Assembly (NCBI GenBank): GCA_021784755.1
Contig: JAJYHM010000022.1
Coordinates: forward strand, 1-38,204
DNA from: Pseudomonadota bacterium
GTDB lineage: Bacteria > Pseudomonadota > Gammaproteobacteria > Acidiferrobacterales > Acidiferrobacteraceae
DNA: 38,204 nucleotides
Direction of reading: 5' to 3'
Part shown: piece by piece, positions 34,400 to 38,204 of the stretch
Position numbering within the stretch: the stretch's first letter is position 1
How the letters are laid out: every line of letters starts with the position of its first letter
Notes under the pieces: generated by a model
What the model was told of the DNA's origin: nothing
What the model saw: the letters and a program-made list of their open reading frames with translations, nothing else
Database searches by the model: none
Program-made: the position numbers and the translations under genes

Positions 34400-35863
34400 T
34401 CAGAGGCCGAGGCCCTCGCAAATGTGCGCGACCGCGGCCTGCGTGCGGGCATCGGGACGTATGGGCCGCCCGGGCGGCCGGGTCACCTCGGGCGGGCTTT
34501 TCAGGGTGGCATCCAGCCCCATCTTGCCCCCCAGACCGGCCACGGGGCTTGCGAAATCCAGGTAATCGATCGGCGTGTCCGTCAATAGGACGCTATCGCG
34601 CGCCGGGTCGGCTCGGGTCACGAGCGCCCATATCACCTCGGACCAGTTGCGGATATCGATGTCATCATCCGTCACGATCACGAACTTGGTGTAGGTGAAC
34701 TGGCGCAGATATGACCAGACCCCCATCATGATGCGCCGGGCATGACCCGGATAGCGCTTGCGAATACTGACAACCGCGATCCGGTAGGAACACGCCTCGG
34801 GGGGCAGATAAAAATCGGTGATCTCGGGAAACTGCTGCTGGAGCAGAGGCACAAATACCTCGTTCAGGGCGCTTGCCAGCACCGACGGTTCGTCATGGGG
34901 CGCACGCCCCATATAGGTCGTCTGGTAGAGCGGGGCGTGGCGATGCGTGACGCGCGTGACTGTCATCACCGGAAATCGGTCTTGGGCGTTGTAGTAACCG
35001 GTGTGATCCCCGAATGGTCCCTCGAGGGCGGTATCATCAGGGGCGATGACACCCTCGAGCACGATCTCGGCGCGGGCCGGCACCAGGAGCCCGTTGCCGG
35101 CCTGCGTGAGCTCGGTACGGGTGCCGCGCAAAAGCCCGGCAAACTGGTATTCAGACAAAGTGTCGGGGATGGGCGCGACCGCCGCCAGGGTCAGGGCCGG
35201 ATCGGCGCCTATGGCGACTGCCACCGGAAACGGCTCGGTCGGGTGCAGTTCGCGAAATCGGGCGTAGTCACCGGCCCCGCCGCGGTGCGCAAGCCACCGC
35301 ATGATGAGGCGATTGCGACCGATGAGCTGTTGGCGATAGATTGCGACGTTGTGTCGCCCGCCGTCGCCCGGCCGGGTGATCACGAGACCGAAGGTAAGCA
35401 GGCGCCCCACGTCCTCGGGCCAACAATGCGATATCGGCAGGGTCTCGAGGTCGACGGCGGCGCCCTCTTGGACACACTCGTGGACCGGCGCGCCCTCGCG
35501 CACGATGCGGGTGCGGGCCGCCCACAAGCGGCCGATGATGGGGAGGTGCCCGGCGGCTTCGTGCGCATCACGGGGCCAGCGCGGCTCCTTGATACGCCCG
35601 AGCAACTCCCCCAGGGAACGCAGAGCGGCGCTGTCCTCGAGGCCCATGGCTTGCAAGACACGATCCCGGGTCCCGAAGAGGTTGCCAATCACCGGCATCT
35701 TGCCGCCATCGACCGACTCGAACAGTAATGCCGGGCCCTGCACCATGATCGCGCGCCGACAGATCTCGGTGATTTCCAGGTGCGCGCTCACAGGCGCCCT
35801 TACGCGCGCAAGAAGCTTGTGGCGCTCAAGGTGCCCGAGAAATTGGCGCATGTCGGCAAACAT
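34400..35863 (-). CDS. ubiD: UbiD-type 3-octaprenyl-4-hydroxybenzoate decarboxylase
   Basis: 487 residues from ATG 35861-35863 (MFADMRQFLGHLERH); the frame stays open to a TTG at 35914, but the family begins near the chosen start. UbiD signatures include IPISHCWPEDVGR-type text, GPFGDHTGYYN, PVMTVTRVTHR and LPPEACSYRIAVVSIRKRYPG. It removes the carboxyl group of the quinone ring using prenylated FMN (made by UbiX, not in the window). It diverges from ubiT, whose promoter region has a FNR box. No ribosome site is clear. Confidence 0.93.
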   Translation of the reverse strand: MFADMRQFLGHLERHKLLARVRAPVSAHLEITEICRRAIMVQGPALLFESVDGGKMPVIGNLFGTRDRVLQAMGLEDSAALRSLGELLGRIKEPRWPRDAHEAAGHLPIIGRLWAARTRIVREGAPVHECVQEGAAVDLETLPISHCWPEDVGRLLTFGLVITRPGDGGRHNVAIYRQQLIGRNRLIMRWLAHRGGAGDYARFRELHPTEPFPVAVAIGADPALTLAAVAPIPDTLSEYQFAGLLRGTRTELTQAGNGLLVPARAEIVLEGVIAPDDTALEGPFGDHTGYYNAQDRFPVMTVTRVTHRHAPLYQTTYMGRAPHDEPSVLASALNEVFVPLLQQQFPEITDFYLPPEACSYRIAVVSIRKRYPGHARRIMMGVWSYLRQFTYTKFVIVTDDDIDIRNWSEVIWALVTRADPARDSVLLTDTPIDYLDFASPVAGLGGKMGLDATLKSPPEVTRPPGRPIRPDARTQAAVAHICEGLGL

Positions 35864-35919
35864 CGTGGCAGGAGCATACGGCGGCGTCCCGCCCGACCCC
35901 TTGATCCAACGCAATACCT

Positions 35920-35961
35920 TTGACGCGCATCAACCCTAGGGGGGGCGAAACGACGAACAAT
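35920..35961 (+). promoter_or_regulatory. FNR-type box and -10 element in front of ubiT
   Basis: TTGAC-GCGC-ATCAA (35920-35933) matches the FNR consensus TTGAT-N4-ATCAA except for one base. AACAAT (35956-35961) can be a -10. A class II spacing places the start at about the ubiT ATG (35968), where there is no ribosome site, so the message may be leaderless. Confidence 0.6.
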
Positions 35962-35967
35962 GACGCC

Positions 35968-36402
35968 ATGTCGCGCCTATCCGATATCGTTTCGTACGCC
36001 GCGCCCCGCGCACTTGACCTCGGGGTCAGGCTCGTCCCGCCACCGGCAATCGCCTTGGGCGGGGCACTCATGGCCAACGCCCTGCTCGTCTCCGACCGGT
36101 CCCTGGCGGGCTTGTCGGGCACCCGCATCTGCCTCGAGATAAGCCATCCGCACCTTGCCTTGGGCTTCGTGATCCGTGGGGGACGCCTGTGGCCGGCCCC
36201 GCCCATCCCTTGGAAAACGTGCATTCGGGGCGACGTCCAGTCGTTTCTGGCGCTGCTCCTGCAAACCGAGGATGCCGACGCGCTATTCTTCGACCGGAGG
36301 CTGTGCGTGGAGGGTGACACTGGCATCGCGCTGCAATTACGGCATGCCCTTGAAAGCGCCATCTACCGCCACAAAAAGCGGCTGCGCGCGGTATTCCCCT
36401 AG
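35968..36402 (+). CDS. ubiT: UbiT-like SCP2 protein (oxygen-independent ubiquinone synthesis)
   Basis: 144 residues from ATG 35968, somewhat shorter than E. coli UbiT (about 174). The SCP2 lipid-binding fold ends in the UbiT/YhbT signature LFFDRRLCVEGDTGIALQL. UbiT, with UbiU and UbiV, makes ubiquinone without O2 and probably carries the lipid intermediates. UbiU/UbiV are not in the window. No Shine-Dalgarno precedes the ATG. It diverges from ubiD, another ubiquinone gene, and has a FNR box in front. Confidence 0.88.
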   Translation: MSRLSDIVSYAAPRALDLGVRLVPPPAIALGGALMANALLVSDRSLAGLSGTRICLEISHPHLALGFVIRGGRLWPAPPIPWKTCIRGDVQSFLALLLQTEDADALFFDRRLCVEGDTGIALQLRHALESAIYRHKKRLRAVFP

Positions 36403-36531
36403 CCCCCGGTCGAGGCCTCCTTCCGGCACGACTATCGTATGAGCGTTGCAATTACAGCCTCATGCGATATCCTTGATCCATAAGGTCCACGTCGCGCCCG
36501 GCTCCTCGGGGGCGAGCGAACGGGGGAATTC

Positions 36532-37191
36532 ATGCACCGGATAACAAGCGACGGCGGGAAGCTGGGGAGCCCGGCAGACCAGAAATCGTGGCGGAAAGGT
36601 GTGTTTAGACGCATCGGCGAGGCGTTATTTCCGGCCGACCTGCGGCTCTTTGCCCGCGCTATCTGCTCCGGCCCGCAGGCAGTCGGCGCTGCCTGCCCCA
36701 GTTCCAGGCATCTTGCCGACTACATGGCCTCCCAGGCCGTTGCCGCCTCCAAGGGTTTTATCGTCGAGCTCGGCGCGGGCACCGGTGTCGTGACCGCCTC
36801 GCTGCTGGCCCACGGGGTCGCACCGGAACGGCTCATAGTCGTCGAAAAGTCGGCCTTGCTCGCCGCCCACCTGCGGGAACGATTCCCTGATGTGACTATC
36901 CTGGAGGGCGATGCGGCGGACCTTGCGAACCTGCTGGGATGGCGCGCGCAACGCGTGTCGACCGTGGTATCGAGCCTCCCCTTGAAGTCCCTGCCCAAAA
37001 GTACCGTGGATCAGATCGGTTCGGCCCTGGATGCCATCCTGCCCAAGGGCGCCACGTTCATCCAGTTCACCTACAGCCTGCGATGTCGCGCCATCGACTG
37101 GGCGCAACAAATCACCTGCTTGCACTCCCACACCATATGGCGCAACGTGCCTCCCGCTCGCGTGAATGTCTTCGCCTGGGGTGATGGTTAG
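36532..37191 (+). CDS. SAM-dependent methyltransferase, phospholipid N-methyltransferase-like
   Basis: 219 residues from ATG 36532 after GGGGGAA. The pattern GPQAVGAACPSSRHLADYMA precedes motif I FIVELGAGTGVVTASLLAHG (about residues 76-95). Then come VEKSALLAAHL and LEGDAADL. This order resembles PmtA-type phosphatidylethanolamine N-methyltransferases and rRNA dimethylase-like relatives. The late segment VVSSLPLKSLP is typical of these. The substrate is inferred only. It stands 129 bp after ubiT and may share its transcript. Confidence 0.82.
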   Translation: MHRITSDGGKLGSPADQKSWRKGVFRRIGEALFPADLRLFARAICSGPQAVGAACPSSRHLADYMASQAVAASKGFIVELGAGTGVVTASLLAHGVAPERLIVVEKSALLAAHLRERFPDVTILEGDAADLANLLGWRAQRVSTVVSSLPLKSLPKSTVDQIGSALDAILPKGATFIQFTYSLRCRAIDWAQQITCLHSHTIWRNVPPARVNVFAWGDG

Positions 37192-37347
37192 AGAGCAGCT
37201 GTCGGGTCCGGGTCGGAGCCCGCCCAACGGGCCTGCCCGCACCGAGACTGCCCCCGCCAATGTTACAAGCCGGGGCACACACCCCATAAGAAGCGGAAAC
37301 ACGCCCTCAAGGCGTAGCTTGTGATCTCGGTCTAACGGAAAGGCTCA

Positions 37348-37692
37348 TTACCCACAAACCCGCCCGCCCTTACGATTATAGGCCCGGCCCCGTACTGGAA
37401 ACTCGGTGAAGCTTGCGCTCATGAAGACCGCCGCGTGGTGGGGAACAAAGAACTCGGTCTCAGTCCTTGCGCGTCGCCAGGGCTTGGGACCTAGGCCCCC
37501 TGCAAACCCAAGCGCAGTCGCCAACATGGGATGGATCGTGCGGCCATAGGCGAGATTCACACTCGTCACTAGGCGATGGAAGAACTCAATCTGCCACAAG
37601 AAACCAAAGGCGGGATAATCATTACGAAAGCTTTTATGGTACACGTTACGCGCGCGGGCATTGTCCACACCCGATAGAATCACGCTCCGCAC
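37348..37692 (-). CDS. Hypothetical ORF, uncertain
   Basis: 114 codons from a GTG at 37690-37692. The translation has aromatic-rich text (YHKSFRNDYPAFGFLWQIEF) and no family I recognise. No clear ribosome site is seen, and the surroundings are relatively AT-rich. It may be a fragment of a decayed gene, a short unknown protein, or noncoding. Confidence 0.3.
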   Translation of the reverse strand: MRSVILSGVDNARARNVYHKSFRNDYPAFGFLWQIEFFHRLVTSVNLAYGRTIHPMLATALGFAGGLGPKPWRRARTETEFFVPHHAAVFMSASFTEFPVRGRAYNRKGGRVCG

Positions 37693-37829
37693 TTTGTCGT
37701 TGCTCTCAAAGAACCGATATCACACGCCCGCGCGCTCCTCTTATTGCAGAAAAATCCGAAGCCTTCCGCCCAAAAGATACTAATGTCATGGGCGCGTCTA
37801 GGCGGTGCGCCACAAGATATCGGGCAAGC

Positions 37830-38204
37830 CTAGGCCTTCGCATTGTCCTCGGTCCTCAATCGATCGTGCCAATCGAGAAGACGTCCCAAAAGCCGGGCAT
37901 CCACATAGGCCTGAGCCTCGAAACGCCCGGCATAGGCCTCTTCCTCTTGGCGCAGCGTATAACATGTGTCGCCGCCGATATCCACAAACACAGCGGGGAT
38001 GCCGGCCTCCACGAAGGCGTAATCGCGCTTCAGGAAGAAGTCGGTGCAACAGATGCCCAGAAAGGCGCGCGCCCCACGGGTCTTGAGATCGGCCAAGACC
38101 ACGCGCAGATGTTCGAAGTTGGTAATCGTCGTGACCGCCAGTCGCCGCTTGCGCGCGAGCGCATAGGCCTCTCCCACGGCACAGCGTCCGCACTCCGGAC
38201 AGCC
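37830..38204 (-). CDS. Partial DUF116-like protein (5' end outside the window)
   Basis: 124 residues are visible, running in from the right edge. The piece starts GCPECGRCAVGEAYALA, holding three cysteines, and continues with LGICCTDFFLKRDYAF and VFVDIGGDTCYTL. The spaced Cys pairs and the VGxxC/GxP pattern resemble DUF116, a cysteine-rich domain of unknown function that can bind clusters. The tail LLDWHDRLRTED ends the gene. Identity and full length are not determinable here. Confidence 0.5.
   Translation of the reverse strand, partial: GCPECGRCAVGEAYALARKRRLAVTTITNFEHLRVVLADLKTRGARAFLGICCTDFFLKRDYAFVEAGIPAVFVDIGGDTCYTLRQEEEAYAGRFEAQAYVDARLLGRLLDWHDRLRTEDNAKA

Noticed and set aside
33598-34698. 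A 366-codon plus-strand frame covering the hemN start region.
   Set aside because: Shadow of hemN and ubiD; no motif and no ribosome site.
35901-35914. A second FNR half-site TTGATCCAACGCAA before the ubiD/ubiT box.
   Set aside because: The right arm does not match; only a half-site.

Overview
The window comes from a GC-rich proteobacterium, most likely a chemolithoautotrophic sulfur- and/or iron-oxidizing gammaproteobacterium of the Acidiferrobacter/Acidithiobacillus type. This lineage is an inference from gene content: a Qmo/Hdr-type redox complex, a TusA-like sulfur carrier, the RuBisCO activase pair CbbQ/CbbO, a Tat-exported high-potential iron-sulfur protein, and a gammaproteobacterial-type mre/mrd/rlpA/lip block. 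No rRNA or tRNA gene was recognised, so the lineage is not proven.

Layout. (1) 1-1,600: accessory edge with the 3' end of a possible RhuM-family gene, a TusA-family gene and two divergent XRE regulators. (2) 1,600-6,683, minus strand: a tight operon qmoA-qmoB-hdrC-hdrB. It encodes a Qmo-like complex in which soluble HdrC and HdrB stand where membrane-bound QmoC would be expected. (3) 6,990-10,196, plus strand, divergent from the operon: cbbQ and cbbO, separated by a small glutaredoxin-like gene on the opposite strand; then a HiPIP gene. (4) 10,916-14,414: a Phd/PIN toxin-antitoxin pair with overlapping palindromes at its promoter, a methyltransferase, an ArsC-type protein and a patatin. (5) 14,487-17,760, minus strand: gatCAB, diverging from the cell-shape genes mreBCD-mrdA-rodA-rlpA (17,852-24,262). 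(6) 24,548-28,074: dat-ybeD-lipB-lipA-ydcF, with overlapping or touching genes. (7) 28,456-30,620: a three-gene operon of small membrane-associated proteins (YqjD/YqjE-like) and a hemolysin III/PAQR protein. (8) 30,671-34,332, minus strand: hemN-cytochrome c-NMO family-DUF2249/hemerythrin, preceded by a palindromic FNR/ANR-type box. (9) 34,400-37,191: ubiD and, divergent from it, ubiT with a second FNR-type box in front, then a phospholipid-methyltransferase-like gene. (10) The right edge holds a doubtful ORF and a partial DUF116-like gene.

How the parts fit. The left half is energy and carbon metabolism: sulfur-linked electron transfer, RuBisCO activation and periplasmic electron transport. 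The middle is housekeeping: tRNA-Gln/Asn amidation, cell elongation and lipoate synthesis. The right half reads as a low-oxygen module: anaerobic heme synthesis, oxygen-independent ubiquinone synthesis and a diiron hemerythrin. Two matching FNR-type sites sit at positions suited to activation. The points most worth a second look are the QmoC-less Qmo operon, the two FNR boxes with the four-gene hemN operon, and the antisense glutaredoxin gene between cbbQ and cbbO.
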